From Hygrophila difformis (taxonomy: Eukaryota > Streptophyta > Magnoliopsida > Lamiales > Acanthaceae), in NCBI GenBank assembly GCA_030278955.1, contig JAOANR010000014.1, positions 12,650,068-12,714,067 on the forward strand: a DNA stretch of 64,000 bases, in the 5' to 3' direction. The notes under the pieces are model-generated. The model was not told the origin of the DNA. It searched no databases and was given only the letters and a program-made list of their open reading frames with translations. Of this stretch, positions 12,129 through 25,267 are shown one piece after another. A program made the translations under genes and the position numbers. Within the stretch, counting starts at the first letter, position 1; the number at the start of each line of letters is the position of its first letter.

Positions 12129-12703
12129 GTTGGGACCAAGAGCCTGAAATCTAGCCAACTTTTTCGAAAAAGGAGCTGAGAGCTGAGAGGATATTGATTT
12201 AAAGAAGCCCGGTCCAATTAACACTGTAAAGCCCAAACAGGGGCAGCAAAATATGTTTAGAATAACCAGATACTGGATTAGTTAGGAGGACGAAAAGCCC
12301 AATACGATTCATATGTAACGCTCAGTAAGAAAGGAAATTATATTCTGCTCGCAGCAAAGGGGAGCTAATTTGGAACGAACTCAGGCTAAGCAATATTTCG
12401 GCCGAAATCAATAGTAGACGATGGAAAGATCATTTCGGCCAAGAAGGAAGGAAAGACATCGTAGGGACGAGCGGTTGCGGTCGGCTAAAAAATGGTTTGG
12501 GAGGTCTATTAATACCGCCAAATTCAATAGGCAAAAGAGAACCCCTCCAACAATCAAGTTATTCTATCGATTTTAATTCAGTATTTTTACCGCTTTTCTA
12601 GTTCTTAGATTTAGCTTAGCTTTAGCCTGTAGTCATTAGATCTAGTCAATTACTTCTCCTTCTCCGATTAGGAACCGCTGCAGGCGTAATCTTCTTAGAT
12701 ACT
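12129..12703 (+). repeat. Probable LTR (solo or truncated) of an LTR retrotransposon
   Basis: Begins TGTTGGGACC, carries 'AGCCCGGTCCAATTAACAC' and AGCCCAAAC motifs of the kind seen in other LTR starts here (51198), and is followed near 12703 by TTGGCACGGTTTGG, which resembles gypsy primer-binding contexts. No second LTR or coding region was found, so the boundaries are tentative. Confidence 0.35.
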
Positions 12704-13097
12704 TGGCACGGTTTGGTAAAAAATCAGTATTGATTTGTTCGTTTTGATCGATTCTGGTTGTAATTGTTGAATTTAGTGTGAATCGCATTTAAAAGATCTG
12801 AATAATGTAGAATTAGAAAATTTAAACAACTTTGTAACGATACTTGAAACAAGTTCATAACGGTACTTTAAATAAGTTTACAGCGGTACTTTGACTACAT
12901 TCCTAAGATTGCTTCTGACCTAAAAGTGCTTGCTTTTCATTTTCAGGACACAGAACAATAGCATTGTGATTGTGAAGAGAGCATGGACGGATGCTTAATG
13001 TCAAGAAAAGGAACAGGAATAAGATCGGTGGGGTGTTGAATAGCTTTCTGGTGTGGAATGATAAATAACTATATTAATACAGCTACAAATTCATATG

Positions 13098-13118
13098 CAC
13101 GCGCACACACACACACAT
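13098..13118. repeat. CA microsatellite
   Basis: Short GCGCACACACACACACA tract. Confidence 0.8.
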
Positions 13119-13385
13119 GTAAGCAGCTGAGAAGTGTGTGAGTGTGATTGTGAGTCTATTATAAAATCAATCTATCATCTCTACAAACTTTAAAGCAACT
13201 CCCAGCATACACCACAGAGCAAGATTTTATTAGTGACTAGGTTATGTGGGAAAATCCAGACACACACGAGATTCCAAGTAAACGGATGCCCAACAATTGT
13301 GGTTCACACAGTGTCAAACAAAAAGAACAATTTATAAACCAGGTCAAAGCACCAGCATCAAGTAAGTATTAATTACTTAGTAATG

Positions 13386-13833
13386 CTCATTGCAATCATG
13401 TGAAGGATTGACTTCCTTAGCCACTTTAAGCCCTTTAAGGAAAGCATCCTCATCAGAGCCAGGGGGATCGATGTAATTGCAGGAAGAAGAAAACTATTTT
13501 TTCAGCATAGTACAGCAAAGCGTTGTTCATTGCACAACTTTATTCTCTTATGTAATTTAGAGTTAGATATGCATCAATTGATTTCTTTCTAGGGAATAAT
13601 TCCAAGCAACTATCAGGTAGGCAATCTTCCGCAAGAAGATCCATGAGTGCTAAAGAAAAAAAATCCACTCCTTTCCATATTTCAAGAAACAAGCAGCCCA
13701 GCGCATATGATATAGGTGGGAAATATGCCAGTTTCAATTGTCCATTGAGAAAAATGGCAGCGTAGGGCTCAACTAGATCAATCAAAGAATGAAGGAAAAT
13801 ATTTCTTATTAAGTGAACAATATATGGTGGCAT
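13386..13833 (-). pseudogene. Unidentified minus-strand coding remnant
   Basis: A 97-codon open frame at 13540-13833 is followed, in a different frame, by about 34 clean codons at about 13386-13480. These contain DPPGSDEDAFLKGLKVAKEV and end with TAA. Codon use and the acidic/basic pattern of the second block look protein-coding. I do not recognise a family. It may be a captured or decayed gene fragment, possibly two exons, although no good acceptor precedes the second block. Confidence 0.3.
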
Positions 13834-15300
13834 TAGATTTTTACTGCTAACTGACGAGTCACTCCTAAAGAAAGGTAACTAATTATTACATTCATTTAGT
13901 CCATAAGGAATAGCAGATTGGTTATATATAAGGCTTCCTCCGCTGTTGCTACTCCCTCATTTTATTTTCAGTGTGTTTTGTTGTCCTTGGATGTGCGAGA
14001 AAATATGTGGTAGTATTTGCCAATTTTTAACATTTTATGTTTTCTTTAGAAGGAAGTCATTGTGGCATCTTGCCCTTTATTTTGGTTTCTACCATGGTTT
14101 CTTTGTAATCTTATTGAATTTCAATGCGCGCCGACTGTTTATATTGTTGAATTAGTCATCTTGTTTAATCACCATTCATTACATCCGATATTTCATTTTA
14201 CCGTAAATTCCGATCGATAATTAAATAGGGGTTCCAGATGAATTAGCAACAATAGAACGCCATCAACAAGGCCTCATTTGGTGGCTTTGGTGCTACAACT
14301 GCACAACTGAACCATAATTAGATTGTAAGGATTCCACAATTTTTAACCAACTGAAGTGGGTTAAGTTTGTCACTTCTAAGCTATTCTCTTGCAAAAAATT
14401 TTAACCTCCGCTATTGCTACTTTCTTCCATCCCTATCGTAGTCTGCTCATGCTCTTCCTGAGGAAAATCAATTTTAAACTTGTTTTTGCTAATTACGTCT
14501 AATATCTGGAATAATTTTCTTCAAAGCACAGTAAAAAGCATTCTTGGTTGTTAATAGTCGTATGTGCACTGTTGGATGAATCATATTCCTACATTATGTT
14601 TTTGGTGTTTTTGGAATTATAAATTTAAAGATTTGATGACTTAGAATTAGAAAAATTTAAGAAGTTTTTGAATGATTTAGATCAAAAGGTAAAAAAAAAA
14701 AAAGAATTTAAAAGATTCACCTAATGGTACTAAAAAATAATAAAAAGTCAAATAGTATTATTTAACAAATTAAAAGTGCCTAATTGACACCAATAAATAA
14801 TTTCCCCTAAAATTAATTGATACACTAACTCTAATAATATTATACATCAAATTTTATTCAATTAAATACATTATATATTTAGGATTAGAGCCTTTGCTTA
14901 TGCATAGTTCTGTTTTAGGGATCCTTTATTGCCCACTAGATCATCGAGTAATTAGTATTTGGCCCAATGAGGCTTGGAAATATTTTTTACTAAAAATTAT
15001 CAAAACTTTTTTTTATAAAAAATTATCCGATAGTTTTGCAATTAAATTTGTGTCCGTCATATATCCGACATGTATTCGTATCCTGAAAATATTTGAATTC
15101 ATATTCGTATCAGGCATATTCATATTCTATTCAAATCCCAGGGAAAAAGAAAGACAATATCCACATCCAATATTATCCGACCGTATGCATACCGTTTTCA
15201 TCATATAGATTTGTAAGATGAAATTATATTCGGTTTTACGTTTCTGATTCCATTATATGATATATGAATTAATGTTATTTTCGTATCATTAACTTAATAT
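13834..15300. other. Intergenic, no recognised feature
   Basis: AT-rich. A plus frame at 14894-15208 translates simple FGYxxx-like repeats typical of non-coding TE debris. No domain found. Confidence 0.4.
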
Positions 15301-16488
15301 TTATTTGATAATGGTAATATATATATATATATATTAAAGAATTAGTGAACAACTCATCCTACATTTAATGTGGTGTCTTCATTTCAAATTTCTAATTTTT
15401 ATAAATTTTTGCATTTTTAAATTTATCAATTTTAGATTTTCATATTTATTTATTTATTATAGATTTTCAGTTTTTGAAATATATGGAATTCCTATAATAT
15501 TCACTTTTAAAAAGATTTGAAAATTTTAAAATTTAAAATTTTGCATATCTTATTTTATCTATATTATTTTATATTTTTTAATTTACTAATTTTAGATTTT
15601 TTTATTTATTTATTTATTTTCATTATAGATTTTAGTCTATCGTGTATAAAATCTATCATTTACTTATAAATTCTCACTCTATCATCCTATCCTGTCACTA
15701 TATATTCACTTTTAAAAAGATTTGAAAGATAAAATTTGAAATTTTGCATTTTTTATTTTATGTATGTTGGATTTTACTTATTTTTATTTTTTATTTTATC
15801 TATTTTAGATTTTATTATTTTGTATTTTTATTTTTTATTTTAGATTTTATTGCTGCATTTAGAATTTATTTATAGACCATAGGATTATGACGAGCTTTTT
15901 GCACTGGAAACTAAGAATTATGTTGCGTTTATGTTTCAATATGGTGAACATATTGTAGTGCCAGTAATTTCGTGTAGGTTTGGTCTCAACTTTGGTTGTA
16001 TTTTTTTGTATGGTGAATGATGCAATCAAAATATACATTACACGTCAGATTTATTTATTCATGTTAAAGATATGTTAATGTGTATATGAAAATCCCAATT
16101 TTTAGTTTTTAAAAGATATTTAATTTCCAATTTATATGGAGTTCCCACAATTTTCATTTTAAAAAAAAATCAAATTTAAATGGAATTTGCAGTATATATA
16201 TATGGAATTTATATTATTAAAAGATACATTAATGAATATATAAAAAATATTTGTATATATTATTTAATGTATATATATAGGCCAGGTTTTCACAAAAATA
16301 TGTCACTTCTCTTAAAAGTAATATACAATTATATAGTTGCGAATAGATCCATCAATAATAAAGTAAAGAGATAATAACTAAAATAAGCCAAGAGAATGAT
16401 GTCCCTCCATTTTTGGGCTATGATATTTTGATTTAGGCAAATGGACCATTAGAAGGATTTTGGGCCTAAATTTAAGCAATTTAATCTA

Positions 16489-16750
16489 CTCCATCTGTCA
16501 CATTATTTATGTCTCAAAATTTTTGGACACGTCGTCCAATACATTGTTTAACTTTTAATATCTTAAAATGTACATATGTAAAAATTATGTAAAATATATG
16601 TATATTCTAAAACTACATAATTAGACAAATCTAACGAGACCAAATTTGACTATATTTTTTCGTATATATTCCAATTACATTAGGTCAAAGTTGATCAATA
16701 AACAATATTAAAAAGTCAAAATGAGACACTTTTGAGTGCGACGGAGGGAA
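16489..16750. mobile_element. Stowaway-type MITE (262 bp)
   Basis: Left end CTCCATCTGTCACA and right end TGCGACGGAGGGAA are inverted, with TA on both sides (16487-16488, 16751-16752). The internal AATCTAACGAGACCAAATTTGACTATATTTT-like region is shared with the copies at 19526, 60467 and 61611. Confidence 0.85.
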
Positions 16751-16767
16751 TATTTTTAAGAAACACT

Positions 16768-17039
16768 CCCTCAGTTTTATAATAAGTGTAACACTAGGAA
16801 ATGACACAAGATTTAAGGTAAGTTAATAAAATTTATTTAGTTTGAAGTAATTACATAAATAAAATAAGTCACATTTAACTTTATTCCTTTTGAGTTTTAT
16901 TTTACTGAATTTAAAAAATTAATAATTTAAGTATAATTGGTAAAAATTATTAACCTCCAAAATATTTCAAATATGGTATTGTAACATTTATTTCCAAACA
17001 CCCAAAAAGGGAAAGTGTAATACTTAAAAAAACAGATGA
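16768..17039. mobile_element. Possible degenerate second MITE
   Basis: Starts CTCCCTCAGTTTTATAATAAG. The other end near 17010-17039 (AAGTGTAATACTTAAAAAAAC) is a loose inverted match. No clean TA duplication at the right side. Confidence 0.3.
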
Positions 17040-17183
17040 TGTAATTCATTAATCTATATTTTAACAGATTTGTCATTGACGAAAAACGAATACTCAAAAA
17101 ATTGTGATTGTGAATTATCAAAGTAAGTTCATATTGAAAGGCTAATTGCTGAAAATTCTATAAGTTTTAAAATTTTCTCTGGA

Positions 17184-19125
17184 ATACCGGTACTAAATGA
17201 AGTTTTAACGTCTGAAACAAATAATCTATTGATACTAGAAGAGAAATATTATAATAAGGAAGAAATGAAAACGGATCGTGCTAAGTTATTATCTTTGTTG
17301 ATTAATGATAAGAAGAATGTTTATAATAATATAATGTCTGTAGTTGATAGCGATGGGTGTTGATTAATTTTTCTTTACGCGGTGGAACTGACAAGACATT
17401 TATCGATAATTTATCTATAAAATATTATGTTTAGCCCTTCATGGTAGATGTAATATTGTGCTGCCTGTAGCATCCAATGGAATATCACCCTTACTCATTC
17501 CAAGAGGTAGGACTGCACATTCTAGATTTGGTATTCCATTTGATTGTGACGAGAATTCTACCTATAAAAAACTTACCTCAGAAAATTATTTCATCTCTCT
17601 TCTCATTAAAACAAAGCTCAATATTTGGGATGAAAATTCTTGATTAGTAGAATGATTATGAGCCCGTCTGAATTAACCAAATTCTCCATTAGATTTCAGA
17701 GGAAAAAATTCCACTCGCAGTTTGTTTCACTATAACTATTTTTTTTTTAAAAAAAAAGTAGATGTCAACCTCTAAAGAAGGTTGGACTCTATTTTCAAAA
17801 ACCATTTTTTACCCATGTCAATGATATGTTGCAATATCATATATCACTGTAAAGAGGGGACTCGAAGTATTAATAGTAATTAAGATGGATTAACTTAAGA
17901 TACTATAAAAAATGTTATTTACAATGAAAATTATATATGGCATTTTGCACAATGAATATTTCATGTACGTGATGGTAATTGGTAAAGCTGGCATTAATCT
18001 TGAAGATGTACAATTAGATGTGACATTTCCAGATGATAATTTTATAAACTCTACGCGAGATTCTATAGCGGCAATTGTTGAGAGTACTTATACAAATATA
18101 AACTGCACCACTTCAAATCCAAAATTTTTTATATATTAACCCATACCAATGAGATTGTTGTTACAATCAATAATTACATCATGGAATGTATGTCTGTAAA
18201 TGAAAATGTATATATATATATATATATATATATCAGTTTTCACAATTTTTTTTTAGAAATAATCTGTTTTATTCCCACAAAAATACAAGTGAGTTCACAG
18301 CCACCAAAAACATCAATGTCTCTCTACTACAATCAATTAACAATATTTGTTAAAATGATGAAAGCATAGATAATGCCAATGAAATATTTTCACTGGAATA
18401 TCTAACACGATCAATTGTTCTGGATTACTGAATCATGAAATATAGTTGAATGAGGATTACATAGTCATGCTTCTTAGGAATATATATCCATCAAATAAAT
18501 ATGTAATGGAAGTAGGTTGATAGTAACCAAGATGCGGAATTAGATAGTTGGGGTTAAACTAATTTTTGGGAAACCATGAAAGTAGAAAATTCTTGATTAA
18601 GAGAATGATTATGAGGCTATTTGATTTAACCAAATTTTTTATTCAATTTGAGATGAGAAAATTCTCACTCACAGTTTATTTTGCTATGATTATAAGCAAA
18701 AGTCAATATCAATCTTTAAAGAATGTCGGATTTTATCTTCCAAAACCAGTTTTTAGTCATGAACAGTTATGTTGTAATATTTCGTGTCACTAGCAAGATG
18801 TGGCTAAGAGTATTAATATGCAATTAAGAATGATTAACTCAAGATACCACAAGAATTGTTGTTTATAATGAAATTTATATATGACAGAAAATTTACAAAA
18901 TGTATAGTTGATGTAGGTGATGGTAAAGCGGATATTGATTTTGGAGATGTACAATTAGATTTGACATTTTTTAATGATATTTTTATGAACTCTACGGGTG
19001 ATCCTATAGCAGTAATTTTTTAAAGTACATATACAAATATAAACTGTAGCATTTCAAGTTCAAACATTTTAAAAGATCGTGTTATACTAGCCCCTATCAA
19101 TGAGATTGTTACCAATGAAATTTTT
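17184..19125 (+). pseudogene. Helitron Pif1-like helicase, rearranged and partly duplicated
   Basis: The N-terminal part at 17184-17640 shows LEEKYYN, a GGTDKTF relic of the Walker A motif, then SNGISPLLIPRGRTAHSRF and IWDENS (relic of Walker B). From 17630 the C-terminal helicase region appears twice, at about 17630-18185 and 18580-19125. Each copy has a MTI..SQ..SL.NVG.YLP.PVFSH-type block (best at 18690-18790: SLKNVGFYLPKPVFSHEQL), then a GDGKA/DVQLDLTF block, then an APINEIV block. In intact helicases the last two precede the first, so the order is circularly permuted, as expected from a tandem duplication of about 945 bp. Frames are broken throughout. Confidence 0.75.
18207..18233. repeat. 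TA microsatellite
   Basis: About 13 TA units between the two helicase segment copies. Confidence 0.9.
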
Positions 19126-19456
19126 AGCAAATTGTTAGAAAATTTTCATATTATGCTTCATACTTATTTTAAAATTTTATTTTATATTAATTTAAATTTC
19201 AAATCAATAAAATATTATTTTAATAGTTATTTTTATTGATCTGTTATGTTTGTACCGGACAAGCCACCGAAGCTAAAGAATACGGTATAATATAATTTCT
19301 TTGTTAGTTTTAAAAATAATAAAATTATATTATCCTATACATCATCTTTCGAATATATATAAAAAATCATTACACATTTTGTATTACTCAAAATATAATT
19401 TATATTATTACTTTATCTAATATAAATATATATATTATATAAAATATAAAGTTATG

Positions 19457-19486
19457 CCCGTCGAATCTCGACGGGTTATTTACTAG
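19457..19486 (+). other. Helitron 3' terminus (hairpin plus CTAG)
   Basis: A perfect 8-bp stem with a 3-nt loop, then TTATTTA, then CTAG and a flanking T. Distance and sequence fit the family rule. Confidence 0.85.
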
Positions 19487-19734
19487 TTATGGTAATAGAA
19501 GTATAATACTTAATACTAATAATTACTTCCTCTGTTTTGTTTTAATTGCTACGGACCCACGCAACGTGCAATCAAATGCACATTTTAAACCGTTAATAAC
19601 TCAAGTTCGGTACAAGTAAAAATTCTAAAAGTTCGATGTTTAAAAATTAAAAGATAAGATGAATCTAACAAGATCACATTTGACTATATTTTAACATGTA
19701 TAACTATAATAAAAATTATTTAGAATTAAAAAAA

Positions 19735-21253
19735 ATGGAAATTGATCCCAAATCTCTCTCGCCCCCATCTCCTACTAGCACTTCGCCGGAGCCACCGGAT
19801 CCCGGCGCCACCACTTCTCGTCCTAAGCTTTCGTTTAGGGATATCACATGCCGCATGCCCACGGATCCCGCTCCTGCGAGTGATGAACGCCCTTTGGTGG
19901 AACTCGCTCATGTGGGGCTTGTGGATGGGAACCCCCTCCTTCCCGAGGTTGTTTTCTCTCCCTATACAATGGAACGTTTGTGCCTCCCCTTCAAGGATGC
20001 TTTGGTGGTGAAAGTGATGGGTAAGCGTCTTGGTCTTGCGCTACTCAAGGAGAAATTAAAGCGAATCTGGAAGCAGAAAGGTGTGTTTGAATTGCTGGAT
20101 GTGGAACGCGGGTATTTTCTTGCGAAATTCGGTACCTTGGAAGATAGAGAAAGGGCGCTATATGGTAGTCCTTGGTCAGTGTTCGATCACCATGTTGCGG
20201 TGATCCCATGGTCGACAGATTGTACCCAAGACTTCTGTCTGGGTTCAGTTCCCAGGTCTCAGTCCAGTGTTCTACAAAGAAGAAGCGTTGGAAATCACTG
20301 CTAGTCGGATAGGGAGGCCGATGAAGTATGATATCAATACGACATACATCAATAGGGGGAGGTTAGCACGTGTCTGCGTCCAAATTGACCTAACTGCTCC
20401 GGTGATTGGCAAAGTAAGGTTCAATGGCAACTGGCAGTTGGTTGGTATCCTATGAAGGGCTCCAAAACATATGCAGCCATTGTGGTCGAGTCAGTTTTGG
20501 TCGTGGAATTTGTTGCCATGCTGAGGTTAGCCCCGATGAAGTTAATTCTCATGGGGGGAGGAGGACATTACTACTGATACTCCGGTGGTGGCGGCCGACC
20601 CGGTGGTAGGATATGGACCCAGTAATACGACGGATGAAACGCCGGTCAAGGATAACGACCAACCTTCAAAAGGGAAGGAAAGTATCCCGGCTAAAGTGGG
20701 AGCCGATCAACCTTCCATAACTGCAGCGCATATTATTCAAGTCCAATCTTCAAAAGGAAAGGAAAGTATCCTGGCTAAGGTGGGATCCGATCAACATTCT
20801 AAAACTGCAGCGGATATTATTCAAGTTGCCAAAAATAGGGTTTCTTGCCCTAGTCCCAAGGTGGCAACGCATGGCGATTGGATGACGGTTACGAGGCCTC
20901 CTCGTTGGGCTCGACGGCCGCCGCCTAAGGTTGATGGGCAACCATTGACAAATATCACCAATTCTACCAACCAAACTCGTCCTCCTGGACGGGCGCCACT
21001 AGGTAAGGACAAGTCTCCCGCTGTAGGTTCGGAAAATTTTTCCATTACTGTTCCATTGGAGTTTAATGAAGGACTAGTGGATGTTGCTGGCAACTACAAG
21101 GGGAAACGGCCACGTCGTGCGCTGAACCCTAAGTTGACGGTTGGGAATGCATCCCCGAATTCATTTGCGGTATTGGCACAAGAGAATTCAGCAATGGACC
21201 TTGGAGAGGATGGTGAAGGGGGCAAGGGTGGAGCAGCCATTGTTTCCCAATGA
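19735..21253 (+). pseudogene. LINE ORF1 (gag-like RNA-binding protein), frameshifted
   Basis: I take the ATG at 19735 (MEIDPKSLSPPSP) as the start; the longer upstream frame is MITE sequence. A proline/serine-rich N-terminus is followed by a DUF4283-type domain (PFKDALVVKVMGKRLG...RIWKQKG..ELLDVERGYFLAKF) at 19975-20200. A frameshift near 20240 moves the frame to EEALEITASRIGRPMKYD (20270-20450). Another leads to YEGLQNICSHCGRVSFGRG, the plant LINE zinc knuckle, at 20450-20510. The C-terminal linker is open from 20585 to 21253 (KSPAVGSENFSI, KRPRRALNPK). The protein normally coats LINE RNA. It is inactive here. Confidence 0.85.
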
Positions 21254-21269
21254 TAGCCTTCCAAGGTTT

Positions 21270-24200
21270 TATTGTGCTTGCATGAAATTTCTTTTCGCCA
21301 TGCAAAAGCCAACTCAACGCCACATTATGGACACTTTGAAGAGCCTCAAACCTTCAATTTGTTGTATTCTGGAACCACAAAGTCTCTTCGAGCGCCTTCG
21401 GGTTTCTCTTTATCGATGGGATTACGAACCAGTTCATATTTCTGATTGTGTGGGACGGGCAGGAGGATTTTGGGTCCTCAAACGTATCGGTCTCCCGTTT
21501 TCTATTTCTGTTGTATCAGTGGATAATCGTCTGGCTTCCTTCAGAATTGGATCGGGTGACGTTCAGTGGATCTTTACTGCCATATATGCCAATCCAGCGG
21601 TGTCTGGTCGGAGTCAAGACTGGCAAGACATGAGGGAGGTGGCTGGTAATATTCAAGGACCATGGATGGCGATGGGAGATTAGAATGAGGTCTTTAATAG
21701 TGTAGAGGTGGTGGGCATGCCTATTTCTCTTTCCCAATGTGAGAAATTTAGGGACATGCTAATGGACTGTGGTTTGGATAATATGCATACCATGATTGAT
21801 GCGTTTACCTGGCAGAAAAACAATTCAGGGGGGTTGTTGGCAAGGAAGAGATTAGATCGAGTGGTGGCCACGGGTAGTTGGATTTCTTCATTTCCGAAAG
21901 CTGTTGTTGAAGTTCTGCCACGAAGGGGATCCGACCACAATGGGCTGCTGCTTAAATGTGTTTCATCCCCTGGTAATACGGGCAGGACGTTTAGGTGGGA
22001 GGCAATGTGGTCACACCACCCTAATTACATGCATGTTGTGGATGTTGCATGGTGTGAGGGAGGGCAGAATATATGTTCAAATCTGGAATCCGTCAGAGAT
22101 GTTTCACTCTTTTTCAACAAGCATCACTTTGATAATCTCGTTAAGAGGAAGAGAGGTATTTTGAGGAGGTTACAGGGAGTGCGATCTTTCTTGAATAGAG
22201 TGGACTCTGTGAGAAATCACATTCTTGAGGCTCAATTGATGAATGAATTGGATGAGGTTTTGAGACAGGAGGAAACGTTCTGGTTTCAGAAATCTAAGGA
22301 CAAGTGGCTTTCTCAAGGAGATCGGAATACTCGATATTTCCAAACTCAAACAAAGATTCGCAGACAACATTCAAAAATTAGTGGTTTGGAAGTGAATGGG
22401 GGTTGGGTCACGGAAGATACCATCCTCAAAAATCATGCTCGGCACCACTACTCTCATATGTTTGGATCCACAGCTCAAACACATTTTCAATTGCCCAAGT
22501 TACCTGTGATGCCGCCCCTACCTTCGGTCGAAAGGCTTGACAGAGAAGTGTTTATTAAGGAAGTGCATGGGGCTGTCAAAGAGATGGCTGCTTTTTCCGC
22601 TCTCGGGCCGGATGACTTGCCTGCCGAATTTTATAAGGTGTATTGGCCGTCTGTTGGGGTTTCAGTTAAGGATTTCGTTTATCAGGCTATAGCCTCAGGT
22701 TATTTTGAGACAGCTTTTCTGCTTCTTTCATATGTTTAATCCCCAAACTAGACATTCTTAGAGAGATCCGACACTTCCGTCCAATCAGTTTATGCAATGT
22801 CCTTTATAAAATTTTGACTAAGGTCATTGTGAATCGTTTGATGCCTTTCCTCCAACAATACATTGGCCCATATCAATCTGCTTTCTTGCCAGGTCGTGGG
22901 ACTAATGGGAATGCTATTATTCTCCAAGAAGCTATTACTTCCTTCAGAAATGGAAATAGGAAATCGGAAGATTTCCTTCTCAAAATTGACTTGGAAAAAG
23001 CATATGATAACATCACTTGGAACTTCTTAGACGACTGTCACTCTGATATGGGACTTCCTAGCAATCTGCGACATATTATTATGTACTGTGTGCGATCCCC
23101 CATCTACTCCATCCTCTGGAATGGCACGACTCTCCCACAATTCACCCCGGCAAAGGGCTTAAGGCAAGGTGATCCGTTGTCTCCGTATCTCTTTATTATT
23201 GTCATGGAAAAGTTTTCCCAGGCAATTTTGAATTGTGTTGAACAAAGATGTTGGCAGCCTGTTAAGCTGTTCCGGAATGCTCGGCCTTTATCACATTTGA
23301 TGTTTGTGGAAGACTTACTTTTATTTTCAAAGGCTTCCATTTCAAGTGCTCAATGTGTAGATGGTTTGTTAGCTAGCTTTGCAGGGCATGGTGGACTGTA
23401 TGTTAATGTGGAGAAGTCGTTAGCTTATACCTCTGCAGTTGTGTCTATCACCACCAAGATGGAACAGGCTTCGGTTTTTAATATTGGCTTCACTGATGAT
23501 CATGGGAAATATTTAGGGTTTCCGTTGTTTCATGGACCCGTGAGACAGCACCACTTCGAAGCAATCCTGGACAAAACACATAGGAGGTTGGGGACTTGGA
23601 AGAGGGCCCTCCTCAATCGAGCTAGGCGTATCACATTGGCCCGGACCGTCCTTGCATCTATTCCGTCCTACATTATGCAGGTGTGTTGGTTTCCATCCGC
23701 TACTTGTGATAAGATTGACAACTGCATCCAAGATTTCATTTGGAAGGACGTGGGTGGAAAGGGAATTCCGCTTGTTAGTTGGGACAAAATTGCGTGCCCT
23801 CGGGGGTTCGGAGGATTAAGTATCCTGTGATATGAATATAGCGTTACTTGAGAAGCCTCTTTCGGATTTAATCTTAGAATCTCCCAAACCATGGGTGTCG
23901 CTGTTGATCAATAAATATGGTAAACGGTTGAATGTCAAACCTGGGGCTTCAGTGGTGTATCGGTCTCTGGCTAGGGTGGCTCCATATCTGTTAGAGGGTT
24001 TTCAATTGAAAATTGGTGATGGTGGAAGTAGTATATGGTTTAGCAAATGGCTCAGAGAAGGGGCCATTGGTCCAAGGATTCCGTTTGTCCATATTTCGGA
24101 CTCTCATTTAAAGATCAGGAGGGATGTCTACCGAATGGCGCTTGGAGGTGGGAGGATCTCTATACTATGGTGCCGGATAGTATCCAGCGGGAAGTGCAGG

Positions 24201-25267
24201 AATTTGGGCCTTTTGTCTGTCATGGCATGGCAAGGGATAAGGTGCGGTGGATTCTCTCTAAGTCGGGCAACTACACTGTTTCATCTGGTTATGTGTGGCT
24301 TCTCACGCAGCGTGGTCTGCATGGGGATTTTCTGAGGTCATGGGCATGGAAGATACGAGCACCGGAGAAGGTGCATGTCTTGGCGTGGCTGGCAGCTTAC
24401 AATGCGTACCCACAAACGAGGTCCGTTTCCAAAGAGGCATTGCAATTTCAGCCACCTGCCAAGCCAATGGTGTTGAATCAGAGTCCCTCATGCATATGCT
24501 TTTTGCATGCCCTTGGACTAGGGAGGTTTGGTCACAAATGAGGGGTTTCCCTTTGCAGCAGTGGTTGTCTCGATTCTCAGACGCTTCCCTCTTCCTTACT
24601 CGGTTTGGTAAGCAGTGGTCGGGTAGCCAATGGGCTACGATTTGGTGTATATAGATTGGTAGGAACAACATGTGTTTCAAACAGGAAGTGCCAGATGTTG
24701 CTGTTGTGGTTAGTCGTGCCCGCTACCTCGGTTCAGCTTTCGAGAGGGTGTGTGGTCGGGCGACCTGCGAAAGAGATGCGCTTGGTCTATTGGAATCCTA
24801 AAATGGCTAATGGTATGATCCTTCATGCGGATGGCAGTTCCTTGGGGAACCCTGATAGGGTTGGGTTTGGTGGAGTTCTTCGTGATGGGGATGGCAGGTG
24901 GTTAGAAAGTTTCTCTGGCTCAATTGGTATTTCCACTAATCTTGATGCGGAGCTACATGCTATTTGGAATGGTATCAAGAGGGTTCATAGCTTGGGGATT
25001 GAGGTCCTTTGTGGCTATTCTGATTCTGAGGATGCTTTACGGCTGATTGGTCAGGATGTTGGGCTGGATCATGGTTATATTGCACTGGTTCGGAATATTC
25101 GAGATATTATGGCCATGTATCCAGGGTACAAGTGGTTTCATACACTTCGGGAAGGCAATTCTGTTGCTAACGCCTTGGCCAAGCGGGGATCCAGGGAGGT
25201 GGATTTCTTTAGACCTAGGCTTTTCCCCTATATGACGTTCGCCGCTTACTTTCCGCTGACATGTTAG
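21270..25267 (+). pseudogene. LINE ORF2 (endonuclease - reverse transcriptase - RNase H), inactivated
   Basis: Endonuclease part at 21280-21940. The conserved GDFNEV reads GD-stop-NEV, with TAG at 21681-21683. The frame at 21708-22739 ends the endonuclease (KRLDRVVA, DHNGLLLK) and begins RT (ALGPDDLPAEFYK). A frameshift near 22735 leads into 22814-23830, which holds RPISLCNVLYKI (spanning the shift), YQSAFLPGRG, LKIDLEKAYD and GLRQGDPLSPYLF. The catalytic FADD motif reads FVED at about 23302-23313. zf-RVT and connection follow at 23832-24650, then RNase H at 24812-25240 (HADGSS, GFGGVLRD, AELHAIW, SDSEDALR). REGNSVANALA has Asn where the catalytic Asp usually sits. It is clearly dead. Confidence 0.88.

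Larger units (their letters stand above)
15310..19486 (+). mobile_element. Degenerate Helitron (left end tentative)
   Basis: The 3' end is clear: stem CCCGTCGA (19457-19464), loop ATC, stem TCGACGGG (19468-19475), seven bases, then CTAG at 19483-19486 with a T following. This is the Helitron terminal hairpin, CTRR end and AT target. Upstream lies a Pif1-type helicase pseudogene. The 5' end is not certain; the tract near 15310-15360 (TATATTAAAGAATTAGTG, then a conserved-looking segment) is a plausible start. The body is AT-rich and contains one or two Stowaway MITEs. Confidence 0.7.
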
